Source: Hygrocybe punicea
Lineage: Eukaryota > Basidiomycota > Agaricomycetes > Agaricales > Hygrophoraceae
Length of the DNA stretch: 64,000 nucleotides
Reading direction: 5' to 3'
Assembly (NCBI GenBank): GCA_963556145.1
Contig: OY744465.1
Location: 1,116,001 to 1,180,000, forward strand
In this document: positions 12,610 through 24,189 of the stretch, in pieces
How the letters are laid out: each line of letters begins with the position of its first letter
How positions within the stretch are numbered: position 1 is the stretch's first letter
Made by a program: the position numbers and the translations under genes
The notes under the pieces: model-generated
What the model was told of the DNA's origin: nothing
Database searches by the model: none
What the model saw: the letters and a program-made list of their open reading frames with translations, nothing else

Positions 12610-14931
12610 ATTTGGATAAAATAATCATTAAATTTATGTGTCTATTTTAAGTAATAGTGAGGTAATTGAGCAATATTAAATAGAAAAGCACAATATTCCA
12701 AGTGGGGTAAGTTCTGATTTTGTCATAGATTGTCATTGGGAATAAGTAGCTCCTGTAATGGCTGATAGCTGATAGTAAAAGTAAGATATTGTGCATTGTC
12801 AAAATAATAATTTTTTAATTTTGCTATTCCCTGTGCTTTGAATAAGTGCATTCAAATTATATTATGTGGTACATGTGTGTCATGTGCAGATTGAAAATTT
12901 TTGATTACTTTATATGGCAGTTTCTGAATAAATATTGGCTTGAGCTGGTGTGAGCTCTGTCAATGTTTGGAACATGAAATACATGCAGGCAAAGTGGGAT
13001 GTGATGCAAGCCTGTCGACCGACATGAGCCCATGTTGCAGCAAGAGCTGGACACTGGTCAACCCAATGCTGCAGGGAGAGGTGGGCCAGGGTCAACCCTT
13101 TTCTGCAGCAAAAGCTGGGCATGGCAACACAGTGCTGGAACACTAGCCAGACCCTAGTGAACCCAAGCCTGCCCCATCAGTGGGTCCAGGATCAACCCAA
13201 TGCTGCAGAACAAGCTGTGCCCCCGGCAACCTATCCTGCAGCAAGTGCTGGACCTGGGTCAACCCAGTGCTGCAGCAATAGCTGGACCCTGGTCAACCTA
13301 CCCTGCAGCAAGTGTTGGGCCAGGGTCAACCAAGTGCTGCAGCAATAGCTGGATCCCGGTCAACACAAGCCCTGCAGCAAGTGCTGGACCTGGGTCAACC
13401 CAGTGCTGCAGCAATAGCTAGGCCGAGGTCAACCCAATGCTGTGGCAATAGCTGGGCCCAGGTCGACCCGGTGCTGCAGCAAGAGCTGGGGCCAGGTCAA
13501 CCCAATCCTGCAGCAATAGCTGGCCCAGGTCGACCCAATGTTGCAGCAATAGCTGGGCCCAGGTCGACCTGGTGCTGCAGCAATAGCTGGATCCTGGTCA
13601 ACCCAGGCCCTGCAGCAGGTGCTGGACCTGGGTTGACCCAATGCTGCAACAAGAGCTGGACCTGGGTTGACCCAATGCTGCAGCAAGAGCTGGGCCCAGG
13701 TCGACCCAGTGCTGCGGCAAGAGCTGGGACCAGGTCAACCCAATGCTGCAGCAATAGCTGGCCCTGGGTTGACCCGGTTCTGCAGCCAGAGCTGGGGCCA
13801 GGTCAACCCAATGCTGCAGCAAGAGCTGGGACCAGGTCGACCCAATGCTGCAGCAATATCTGGCCCAGGTCAACCCAATGCGGCAGCAATAGCTGGGCCC
13901 AGGTTGACCTGGTGGTGCAGCAACAGCTGGAACCTGGTCAACCCAAGCCCTGCAGCAAGTGCTGGACCTGGGTTGACCCAATGTTGCAGCAATACCTGGG
14001 ACCAGGTTGACCTGGTGCTGCAGCAATAGCTGATCCTGGTCAACCCAAGCCCTGCAGCAGGTGCTGGACCCGGGTCAACCCAGTGCTGCAACAATAGCTG
14101 GGCCCAGGTCAACCCCATCCTGCAGCAATAACTGGCTCTTGGTTGACCCGGTGCTGCAGCAAGAGCTGGGGCCAGGTCAACCCAATCCTGCAGCAATAGC
14201 TGGCCCAGGTCGACCCAATGTTGCAGCAATAGCTGGGCCCAGGTCGACCTGGTGCTGCAGCAATAGCTGATCCTGGTCAACCCAAGCCCTGCAGCAGGTG
14301 CTGGACCCGGGTCAACCCAGTGCTGCAACAATAGCTGGGCCCAGGTCAACCCAATGCTGCAGCAATAGCTGGGCCCAGGTTGACCCTGTGCTGCAGCAAG
14401 AGCTGGGACCAGGTCAACCCCATCCTGCAGCAATAACTGGCTCTTGGTTGACCCAGTGCTGCAGCAAGAGCTGGGGCCAGGTCAACCCAGTGCTGCAGCA
14501 ATTGCTGGACCCCAGTCACCCCACCCTCCAGCAAGTGCTGGGCTCTAGTCAACCCAGTTCTGCAGCAAAAGCTGCATCTAGGTCAACCCAAGCCTGCAGC
14601 AAGAGCTGGACTGGGGTCAACCCAGTGCTGCAACAATAACTGCAGCCAGGTCAACCCACATGGCTTGAACAGCTGGGCCTGGGTCAACCCAACCGTCCTG
14701 GAATAGCTGCCCTGGGTTAACCGACTCCATGGCAGAGCTGACACCAGGTTGACCCAACCAGCCACCCTTGACCAGCAAGAACTGTACCTGGGTCAACCTA
14801 CCACACCACATTTCCCCAGCAAGTGCTGTCTTTTGGGTTAACCTACCCCCCCAGCAAGCAACTGCGCTATGTGTACCTACCTTTTGCAACTATATCTGCG
14901 ATCGGGTTAACCAAAACGACTGGGTCTACTG
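12325..14931 (-). repeat. Right giant inverted arm of foldback element
   Basis: Reverse complement of the left arm, including the simple-sequence CCCACTCCCA part (12325-12560), the AT-rich unique part (12590-12980), the minisatellite (13030-14830) and the terminal CAGTAGACCCAGT. It carries extra 34-bp units compared with the left arm, for example around 13350-13500. Confidence 0.88.
13030..14830 (-). repeat. 34-bp minisatellite, right arm
   Basis: Same 34-bp unit as the left arm in inverted orientation (AGCTGGGCCCAGGTCAACCC form). It is longer than the left array, with unit order largely shared, so the arrays expanded or contracted after the palindrome formed. ORFs within it are period artefacts. 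Confidence 0.88.
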
Positions 14932-14938
14932 GGTGATT
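14932..14938. other. Target-site duplication (right), GGTGATT
   Basis: Matches 8036-8042. Directly follows the terminal CTGGGTCTACTG of the right arm. Confidence 0.85.
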
Positions 14939-15148
14939 TCACCAAGAGTCTCCACACGAATGTGAATGCGGTGGTTGCCCTTGTGGCAGAATGAGCATCG
15001 GAATTGGCTATCATACAAAAAACTCACCCGATTCACAGCCTGGACGTAAGTCCCCGTTTGCCATGCAGCTCCGTAGCGGACTCAGACGGACTGTCCTCAC
15101 TGTCACGGTCGACGTCAGCACACGTGTATCAGAAGGCCTCGATCACAT

Positions 15149-15156
15149 ACCAGGAA
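15149..15156. other. Target-site duplication ACCAGGAA (left of hAT copy A)
   Basis: Identical to 16393-16400. Confidence 0.88.
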
Positions 15157-16392
15157 TAGTGATGGGGAAGTTCGGTTCGGTCCGGTTTTCGGCCTTTTTG
15201 CCCCAAACCAAAACCGAACGGTTCGGTTCCTACCAAAAAATCCCAAACCGAAACCGAAACCGACGTAAACGGTTTACGTCGGTTTGGTTTTGGTCCAGAC
15301 GCGGTCTGAACCGCGAACCGCGTGGGCTGGGGGCCCTCCCTCCCATCTGACCTCGCAAGAGCGCTGCACACGTCAATCGACGTGGCTAGCCTCATTACGA
15401 GGTGGGATTGGGGGTTGGTGGGCTGCACGGCCCTGTCCTAGCGAAACACACGCGTCAAACGCGTGTGTTCCGCCTCGGCTGTTGTCGATTGGGTGTGGTG
15501 GTGGTGGTGGTGATGCCCCAACGCGTCAGATGCGTTGTGCACGCGACGACGGGCGTGTTGGCCCCGCGTTGGTCCTGCGTTGGTTGTTTTCGGCGAGCGC
15601 GTGGTGGTGGCGTACGGGCCTCTCCGCGTGGGTGTCCCGACGCGTCATGCGTGTTGTACACATGCGGCGGGCGGGTTGACCCCGCGTTGGCCGCATTGGT
15701 GTTGCATGGTGGTGGTGGTGGTGGTGGTGTTGCATGGTGGTGGTGGTGTTGTGCCGCGTTCCGTTATATACAAATAAAATCAATAAAAGAAAGAATAAAA
15801 ATAACATACCACGAAGGAGCGGGGGTGGATGCACCACCCCCCGCTGCTCGACAACTGCCACTCCACCCCATTCACGTTCGTTTGCGTGCGCGCGCGTTGG
15901 AGGCGTTGGCGTGTCCGGTGCGGCGTTGATCGCTGCTGTCGTGGTTGTGGCCATCATGGTGGCAGTCGCTGTCGTTGCCGTCGTGGTGGTGGTGATGGTG
16001 ATGGTGGTGATGGTGGTGTGCGTCAACCTGTAATGTGTTAATGCCTTAGTTAAGTTCGAATAAATATAAATAAAAAACATACGAGGGCAGCAGGGAGTAC
16101 CCCGCCGCCCGTTTTGTCGACCTCGGGTGCTCCATCGTCCTCGTTTGGCGTACATCGGGGGTGTTGTTGGTGGGCGTTGGTGAATTTGGGTGACTTTCGA
16201 AGTCAGCCAAGTACTGTCGGTTTGCGGTTCAAACTCAGTTTGAAACCGTTTCGGCCCGTGGCCAAATCTCCAAACCGGAGACCGAACCGTTCGGTCTCAG
16301 CCGAAATTTCCCAAACCGAAACCGAAACCAGCGGTTTCGGTTCGGTCTAAACCGGGTTTGGGTCGGTCTGAGACCGAACTTCCCCAACACTA
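15157..16392. mobile_element. hAT-like non-autonomous element, copy A (1236 bp)
   Basis: The left end TAGTGATGGGGAAGTTCGGT and right end (reverse complement) TAGTGTTGGGGAAGTTCGGT form terminal inverted repeats. A perfect 8-bp duplication ACCAGGAA flanks it (15149-15156 and 16393-16400). The 8-bp duplication and TAGTG-type ends are hAT hallmarks. The interior near each end is rich in AACCG/CGGTT, so the subterminal regions are repetitive. The middle is GC-rich with GGT/GTT runs and minus-strand splice-donor-like sites. No transposase domain (BED finger, RNase-H fold, hAT dimerisation region) is seen. A second copy is at 45893-47177. Confidence 0.88.
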
Positions 16393-16400
16393 ACCAGGAA
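16393..16400. other. Target-site duplication ACCAGGAA (right of hAT copy A)
   Basis: Identical to 15149-15156. Confidence 0.88.
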
Positions 16401-16930
16401 ACGATTGTCGGCCACAGAACATCGAGCGGCGGCTGCAAGTCGAGCCGACCTTGTGGGCTAGGAGGCCGCTATTGAATAAATATATGAATATAACAAAAAG
16501 ACTCACTTTAGAATTCAATTTTGCCATTTGGTGGCGATGGAGGGCAGGTCTCGTGTTATGAGGTGGAAGTAGAGGATGAGGAGGGTGAACCAGCGGCAGC
16601 AGGCCTGGCGCACAGTGATGAAGGCGACGCAGGTGACGCAGGGAATGTGGAGGGTCGTCCATGGCGATGCCATCGTCTCTGTCGTCATCGAAATACCGCT
16701 GCCCCAACCGTCAGCACCATCACATATGTCCCCCTGCTTTTTATTTCCTTATTTCACTTTTCTCTCTGCATATATTACGCTATGTACAGTATCTAGAAGA
16801 ATACCTAGTTGATATATATAACACTTTAGAAGGCGGCGGGATAGTGAGAAAAGTCAAGCTGGAGGCGTTCCTGACAACAGGCGGCTGTCGGGACAGCGGC
16901 GGAAAGATTCGAAACAATGCCGCTATATAT
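16401..16930. other. Interval without a recognised gene
   Basis: Short ORFs on both strands, including a His/Pro-rich minus frame at 16390-16707 with a donor-like AGTGAGTC near 16505. Nothing recognised. It is the continuation of the host sequence interrupted by hAT copy A. Confidence 0.4.
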
Positions 16931-17011
16931 AATCATATATAATTATATATAATTCGGAAAGGAGGTTTTTCTCGATCGTATATTGTATGGTCAAGATTCT
17001 ACAAGACTGAT

Positions 17012-18000
17012 AAAAAATGGTATTTCACAGGAATAATTAAATATTTATCAGAATGACTTATATTGTGTGGCTAAGCTTCTACAAGACTCTAATCAATCAC
17101 CTTCAGTTGTCTGACGTGTTGAGACGTAGAGCAAGATGGATAGCCAAAAAAGGGCGGCCTCGTCCTGAAAACAGCGACGAGGTCCCCAAAGGATGTATTT
17201 TGTTGAAAAATACTGAGTTCAGGAACGGGGCGGAACCGTAGTTTAAGAAAAGAGTCAGTCATGAAACAATGAGTCCTTGAAGGAACTACGTGAGATAAAA
17301 AGGTGCAGCAGCCGAAAAGCAAGAAAGGGCGACGTGGGAAGGGTGATCGAAGAAGACAACTGAAGTCTGTCGAGAAAAGATGAGACTAATCGTTAAAAGA
17401 CATAAGAGACTTACTCGGGGGGAACAAGGTCGTTTGCGAGGACCCTGTGAAAACCCCGAGTATAAAAGAGGACATGAAAGGTAAGACTATGTGAACATGA
17501 GACGAGACAAATTTTGGAACAGTGAGTTCAGAAGGGTCCTGAGACGACTGAGTTATAGAAAGGTCCAGAGACATGCAAGGTATGAAAAAGGGAGGCGATT
17601 CCCGTTCGTACTGGTACGAGTGTAGATCATATCGCGATGGGTCGGCATAGATGAAGACAGATTGGACGCGTCCGTTTGGGATTTGTATGATTAGACTTTA
17701 GTAAACAAAACATTTTAAATTCAAGTAAAAAATGGTATTTAACAGGAATAATTAAATGTTCATCAGAATGGCTTATATTGTATGGCCAAGCTTCTATAAG
17801 ACCGTGAAAAAATGGTATTTCACAGGAATAATTAAATGCCCATCACAATGGCTTATATTATATGGCCGAGCCTCTATAAGACTTTGAAAAAATGGTATTT
17901 AACAGGAATAATTAAATCCTCATCAGAATGGCTTATATTGCATGGCCAAGCTTCTATAAGACTGTGAAAAAATGGGATTGCAGCGGAATAATTACGTGTA
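17012..18000 (+). repeat. 80-bp tandem repeat array with a 0.6 kb interruption
   Basis: Units begin AAAAAATGGTATTT(A/C)ACAGG and end with a TATGGCCAAGCTTCTA-type segment. Starts at 17727, 17807, 17887 and 17967 give an exact 80-bp period (the last unit diverges). A further unit starts at 17012, preceded by the tail of another (about 16976-17011). About 620 bp of unrelated sequence (roughly 17100-17720) separates that unit from the main array. No coding content is assigned. Confidence 0.8.
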
Positions 18001-18184
18001 TATTGTAGCCCCTTATATACAGCAATCAATTTCCACAAATCTGAGTGCAAGTGATCAACCATCGCAATAATTATATTGTACTTGAATGCATTTATTTGCC
18101 TAGATAAGACATTGCAAACGGCTGCAAGTCTGCTTATCAATTCTCAACTCCGCCTGGATATACCGGCGCCTCCCCGATTTCCCG

Positions 18185-19191
18185 ATGGTTTTGACTGAAA
18201 TGACGACTGAACCCTCCGCTACAAAGTCGCTCGAGTTCTGCGATATTGTGCAGGACTACAAGCATTTGTTTGAATGCTCACACTGTCGCGGAGTTTTTGC
18301 AGAGATCAAGTTGTGTAGCGGAGTATGTATGTACCTATCCTCAAAGATACCATGCTGGCTCACTGTATCAACCCAGTGCAAAATAGTCGGCTATTGTTCG
18401 AAAACAGTATGCTTTCATGTGTTTAAATACTGTCGCGACGTTATTTTTACATAAAGTCACCGATTGCAGTGTCAGACTATGAACTGGTATATTTGACCAC
18501 CACCGATCTTTCTGCCGTTTTAATGATCAAAGACTCGAACATCAGGAAAGAGCACAAGTTATACTGCAAAGGCACATTGACCGGGAAACTAGCGATGGGA
18601 CGAGACCCTGTCATGAAAGTAACAGAAAAACTCATGAAGAACGAGGAAATCATGGCTTGGGTGACCCACCTGCTTATTTCGGTTCTTGACCTTGCCCGTC
18701 ACCCAGAGAATTCCACCAAATTCGCAGTGGTCATTAATGCAGGAACCAGACCCGCAAGTGCCGATCCCGGCACCGCTACCAACAAATCCTCCCAACATCG
18801 AAAGAAAGTCCCAGTGCTATTAAACATTCTCCAGGTCAAGCGGCTCGCAAACGCAGTTGTTGACGTCCGCCTTCCGACTCTGAAAGGACTTTCAGATGAC
18901 CTTAGTCGGCGTCTGGACGAGCGATTTCACGGGAGCGAACGAGAAAACATTGTGGTTGTGCGTGCTGCGTGGGTGTCCCAGTTGAATACATCAGCCATTC
19001 AGATGTTTTGTCAACACATCAATCTGGCTCAAAGAACTTTTGTACAAAGTTTGTCTTTTACAACGGAAAACGTGATCCGGTATGTCGTCCTGTTGACCGT
19101 TGGGAATCATTTTGACTCACAAGATTACATAGACATATCAATGACCAGCCAGAATTGCACCCCGATATCAAGGAGATATTCACTATCGTAA
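18185..19191 (+). CDS. Orphan protein, 287 aa, two exons
   Basis: Exon 1 18185-18326 starts with MVLTEMTTEP and carries CSHCRGVF. Donor GTATGTACC-type at 18327, intron with branch-like CACCGAT, acceptor TTGCAG ending at 18469. Exon 2 18470-19191 stays in frame (142 + 722 nt = 288 codons with stop). The protein shows a possible Cys-x2-Cys pair near residue 31 and a mixed alpha/beta-like composition, with no signal peptide or membrane segment. I do not recognise a family. An alternative is that further exons lie downstream, since the last residues are weak. It lies between the 80-bp repeat array and the convergent membrane-protein gene. Confidence 0.5.
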
Positions 19192-19732
19192 GTTTCGATG
19201 ATGGTCTAAACTTCTAAATGGAAGGTAAATGTGTTCTTTCAGAGGGTTCCCATAGGAGAGTCGTAATCGTCTCAATCTGCATAACTCCGAAACGAGCGAC
19301 AAGGCTCTGCCATCGTAAACTAGTTTTCGGCTCTTCCAAGTTTTAGCTTTTGCTTTGCCATTCGGTTCACCCCGCTTTTCACTATCGTGTCTTGAACTTG
19401 TGTCCAGCAGACTCCAGCCGTGTCATTATCGGCCCAAGAAATACAACGGAACTTGAAAGACTTCGAGTCGAGTCGTTCGGATCTCTTGTTTGCTCTCGGT
19501 TCTTTCGCGGTGCTCGCTTACAAGACCTGCATCCCCTTCCACTGTCTCTCACCCGACTTTTTTGGAGTGCATTCTGAGGTTTAATTACAATGGTAAAAAC
19601 GACTTTGTTCCGTTCTACAACAGTTTCAGCAGGTAAAAGAGAACAACCAGAAGTATTGAATCAAAGCAAGGAAAGGCAAAAAAAAAAGGAGTGAACTCCA
19701 GATTAAACATTAACAACTGATGGAAGAGATGG
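19192..19732. other. Intergenic interval between convergent genes
   Basis: 3' flanks of the orphan gene (plus) and the membrane-protein gene (minus). A 75-codon ORF at 19350-19577 is not supported by anything else. Confidence 0.4.
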
Positions 19733-21588
19733 CTACATGGCTACACCCGGCAATCTGGAACTCGCGGAAGATTTTGACGGTACGCGGGGCAACGATCTGG
19801 GAGTCTGAGGAGATTCTGTTGAATCGGTTAAGTGCCCATCCGCGTCCCAAGACATGTAAGCCGGCGGCAACCTCCCAGATGCGGAACGCTCCAGGCCCAC
19901 TGGCAAAGACCCACCATCCTGATGTCGTTCAGACAAGTCGAGTTGTGACGATGAGGCAACAGGTTGCGATCCGACGGATGAGGAGGGAGCGCCTGATAAT
20001 GAAGGGGCGGAGGTTTCGTGACTTGGCGCATTCCCATGCAAAGATCCACCATTCCTTCCGAGTAAATCGGCACTGCTTGGGATTTCTGGTGAAATTATGC
20101 ATGAGAGGGTTAGTCTTTGGGGGGGAGGGGGCTAGAAATTCCTTTGGTGACTTACGTGGGTCATATAATGTAAAGGGCGTTATTGGCCCTGGCGCACGAT
20201 AATAATCGGACCTCTCTCTAGTTGTAGCAGCGGCATATTCTCGTTCCAAGTTGAGTGACCTCCGTACACCACGACGCTTCCTACAGAAGAACCACAATCC
20301 AACGGAGATAAGCGTAACGAGGGCCAATGCCCCGGCCACTCCGCCACCTATCACAGCCCCGCTCGTTTGTGTGGGTGTGCCGGAGGTTTGGGGTGTGTCG
20401 GAAGGTTTGGCGACAGATACTCGAGGAGGTGGTGGTGACGTGGTTGCAGGTGATGACGTGGCGGAAACTATAGCAGAGGCAGATCATCTGGTGAGGTGAT
20501 TACATGCGAAGCGGATATCAACGACGTACCTGTCCTGGTAATACTTGAAGAGGTGGCAGACGGTGATACTTGGTTTGCGCAATGTGTGAATGTGTTGTTG
20601 GCAAACTGGACTTGCTCCAATTGGGCTGCATTCTTGGTATATGTGCTAAAGACCACCCCCGAAAATGAAGATATCAGTATCAGCCCCAGGAACGTCCTGC
20701 AAGACTCACTAGAACCTGGAGCAGCCCACCGTTAGGAGCCGAAAATTCTGTTAAATTGAAAACTTCAGACTTACCAGTCACCAGTGTTCCAGAATAATTC
20801 ATACAGAAAGTTATCCAGCCGAATCCCTAAGTTGCAAACAGCACTTTGGACGTTAGTAGGGAGTCTACAGATATCAAGAGATGAATAATTCATTGATCCC
20901 AACTTTTTCAACATGGAAAGTTACTACTGACGTTTGATTAGTTCCTGGAGAACATAAGTTGCCATCGCTGCGGGTGCGGTATAAGGTATATGCAGTAGCC
21001 CCTAGAGCGAATTACAACACACAAGTCTCCAAATTGGTGAAGTAAAACGTACCAGCGTCTATCCCATTAATACCTGAACTGTACTGACAACTGGACAAAA
21101 AGATGTCAAAGCAAAGTTTGGTGGTGGAGTATCCGCCACGCACTTCATGCACAGCATGCTCAACGCCCAAGATATTGAATTACAACAACAGTCCGCTGAG
21201 AGTATTAGGTGATCGTGAGTGATAAGAAATTTAGATAATGCATGAGTCGCATTACCTAGTTGATCATCGCAGCTGTCGCCTGGGGTGTCCGGTCTGAAGA
21301 TGGGGACTTCATCTAAATGCAACGCGCAAATTATATGTGCGGCTGAAAGATATTTGAACACTCACAATCTGTATTGCATATCTGTCTCAAACGTTGGTAT
21401 GTTGTACCTAACCCGATTTACTGGTGGGTTAGAACAAAACGAGAGGAGAACTCACAAGGTGTCTCGCCCACTGCACTCGTATACCAATCAACTTGAGTCC
21501 CGTTACAGGTCGTATGGCCTGCGGAAGCAGCGCCAGCACATGCAAACGCTACGAGGACGGCTCCAGCGCCCCATAAATGACCATGCAT
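19733..21588 (-). CDS. Single-pass membrane protein with Cys-rich ectodomain, agaricomycete family, about 436 aa
   Basis: Ten exons chain in frame on the minus strand: 21588-21456, 21407-21366, 21312-21256, 21195-21140, 21083-21053, 21001-20932, 20864-20775, 20696-20530 (or start 20645), 20467-20156, 20085-19733. The N-terminus MHGHLWGAGAVLVAFACAGA is a signal peptide. The ectodomain reads ETPCTTYQRLRQICN, then TPGDSCDDQLADCCCNSISW, CSPGTNQTLPTNVQSAVCN and FANNTFTHC. These are hallmarks of a very common agaricomycete receptor-like family of unknown function. A Ser/Thr/Pro stalk precedes the transmembrane segment GGGVAGALALVTLISVGLWF, then a basic stop-transfer CRKRRGVRR and a Ser/Pro-rich cytoplasmic tail. 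There are no premature stops. An upstream ATG at 21624 would add 12 residues but would spoil the signal peptide. Role inferred: cell-surface or secretory membrane protein. Confidence 0.85.
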
Positions 21589-24189
21589 TTTGCTGGCAGG
21601 ACTGTTGGCTCTGAATATTACCAAGAATATGGCAACCAGTGTAGTGAAAACTGCAAGTCACCTGTTGACAAAGACTTTGATGACGGAAAGCGGCGGTGTT
21701 CCTGGTCTGCTCCATGGAAACGTGGCCTCCAATTACAAGATTCACAAGCTTGCTTGCATTAACACTTTGCTCAAGGCGAAAATCCATTGCCCGTCAGGCA
21801 TGTTATTGGGAAACGAGGAATATTATACAGGATATATCCCTCCCCCCCGGTGATTCAATAACTACGACCTGCCAGTGGACGGGCCTCTCGGATACGCTCT
21901 AAAATTTCCACAACCGTGACCTTGGAAAATATCTTGTGAATGTTGTCTCTGGTATCGCCTGAATCCTGGCGAGGGGCGGTGCTTCTTCGTCTCCTGATGA
22001 AATCAAGTTTCATGCGGGATTATTCGTTTGCTGCGTTGATGCAATATTTTGGGCTGCAGGACATGTGAAACCGCGATCAGCTGATTTTTTATAACGAACG
22101 CGGATCCAGTGGGTCGTACTTGGGCGATACGGCCGATACGGGACCATGCTGGAACTTCTTACTGGTCGCGGTTCTACTCGTCATTTGGTGGTCTACGTTC
22201 AGATTCGTGAGGGCCGGAATCCAATGAGAAGTCGTTCGATTTAACCGTCTTCCGACCCTTTGATTCCTGACATGTTTGAGTAGGTCCGACTTAGATAGTA
22301 TGACGGGAAATTGTTGAGTGTTACACATATACCGATATTTGTGCGGATCACTGAGTTGTTCGTGGATCATCTAGTTGTTCTCCCCCAAGTCACCTGCCCA
22401 GGGTCTTTATGACGACGTCGGGCATCGCGACGGTAGTAAGTCACGAGTCCATGGTTTTTGGTTCACGGAACGTTTTTCTGATTTCGGAGTTATTCCCGAT
22501 GCCTTGTTTCATTCTTGGGGCAACTGGAAAGGATTGATTACACCATGAAGGCAATATTTGTCGATGGCTATGGTAAGTACAATAATACAGTACATTGGGT
22601 GTGATGCTCAAATAAACGAGGCAAAGTTGAACAAATGATTATAGTTTTACTTTTCCTTGGCCTTTTAGCGACGAGTCATCGCTGCTCGACACGCAAAGCA
22701 AAATTCGTCTACACTGTCAGCGTTCTTTTGCACCTCTGGACCGAAATTCTGGCTCGCCCAATGTTGAGATCAGGGACGAACGTCTCGATGGGGAAACTGA
22801 AGTTCTTACTTTGATGCAAGCCGCGTTTCGACATCCTGGAGGATGCAGATAGCTCCGCTCACAACAATACGAATTACAATCCATGATGGCGATGACAAGG
22901 TGTCTCTGGAAATGCTAAGTACCATGGACAAATTAGGCGGGTGCGCGGTTCTGCATCAATAGAGCAATACCCCACAGCGCGTCCATCGCGTTCCTTCACT
23001 TGGTAAAAGAAAGTCAGTACATCGAGAACTGACTATCCACAGAGGACACACGCTATCTGCCGACACATAGGAAGGGTATCGTATATAAGCTGGAAAACGC
23101 CACTGAGGGGGGGCGAGGTGTAATAATGGAGTATTTGAAGTTTCTTTAAGCGAGAAAAGAAAGGGAGGCGAGACTTTTGGGTGGAGCAGGGGAAAGTGGT
23201 GAAGGCAAATAGCCCAAAAAAAACTAGCATCAAACTCTGGCTTTATGCGATTTTTGCAGCCCCAACGGCCCCAACCACATATATACGCTCGCTACGGATG
23301 GAATCTGCCGTTGCATTAAAAAAAAATATCGAGAGTCGGTAACCGCATCGGTCTTAGCAGACGAGGACCACATGACCTGTGTCGCTCATGTGACACCATA
23401 CGGTTTGTACCGGTACCACAGCTGCCATGAAGACTGCTGGTTCAGCAGTGGCGTCAGCACGAATACCCGGGCCCTGGGTTGTTTAAACCTATCTAGAGCC
23501 TATCTCGATGGCTACCGTGCAAATTCCGTATCAGGGAGGATAAGAAATAATCCAAACTATGCGACTTTTGTTGCCAGACCGGGGTAACAGGTAACTTAAA
23601 TAAATCTCGCCCATCAAGAAATTCTAACCCTGTTCGGGAAGCTGTCCCGTTCACTACCCGTCAAGGAGGTTGTATGGCTCTCAACATGATCATCGCACAC
23701 CTGATTCTTTTACTCCGAGTCCGAGCCCAAGGGACAGGGAGTGATAAAGTACTTGTTGTGTATGTGGCAAAGTCCTACTGATCAGAAAACCGACCTGACC
23801 TAAACTTATCGAGATTCAGTTACTTTCCGTACCGTGCGTCCATTGTGGACCCTTTGCTAAATGTCGATCGAGAATGGCCTGCTTAGGAAGGGGAGCCATC
23901 CGGTGTCTCTGCTTCTGTTCCTTATCAGCCACGTTGTGCAAGCACACTAAGCTAACAAAGACCCACTACCCTGCATGAACTCGTGCCAATATCGTCATTT
24001 GCTTCTTGGCATCCATTGTAATGTCGTCGCATCATTCTGTAATTCCGTTCACCACGGTAGCTGTGGTGACTGACATCGATCATCTGAACTCCTTGGCCAA
24101 AAAAAAAGTTATGGCACTCATGACACAATGATTTCTCAATGTCTGAAAGTTCCATCAGAAGTGGGAGTGGTTGTCGGCAGAAGATACAG
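21589..24189. other. Long interval without a supported gene
   Basis: Scattered short ORFs (such as 22089-22370 minus and 23372-23587 plus) without recognised motifs. An ATG at 22544 opens MKAIFVDGYG and is followed by a GTAAGT donor and later a TTATAG acceptor, which could be the start of a small gene, but I could not follow it. The last part is the 3' flank of PIG-T. Confidence 0.35.

Larger units (their letters stand above)
8043..14931. mobile_element. Foldback-type DNA transposon with giant tandem-repeat inverted arms
   Basis: The left end (8043 on) reads CAGTAGACCCAGT, and the right end (up to 14931) is its reverse complement. The match continues inward through TTTTGGTTAACCCGATCGCA and then through more than 2 kb of each arm. 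The 7-bp sequence GGTGATT lies directly outside both ends (8036-8042 and 14932-14938), a perfect target-site duplication, so the boundaries are exact. The outer 2.2-2.6 kb of each arm is nearly identical in inverted orientation. The inner arms are recognisably homologous but diverged, meeting at a spacer near 11200-11480. No transposase is visible, so it is non-autonomous or uses an unknown enzyme. The architecture resembles FB/Galileo-type foldback elements. A 7-bp duplication would suit the P/Galileo group or Dada-like elements, but the superfamily is not determined. Confidence 0.88.

Noticed and set aside
15284..16155. Arg/Thr/His-rich ORFs inside hAT-like copy A (and equivalents in copy B) as genes
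   Set aside because: Simple GGT/CGT repeats open several frames at once, and length changes between copies A and B break the frames.
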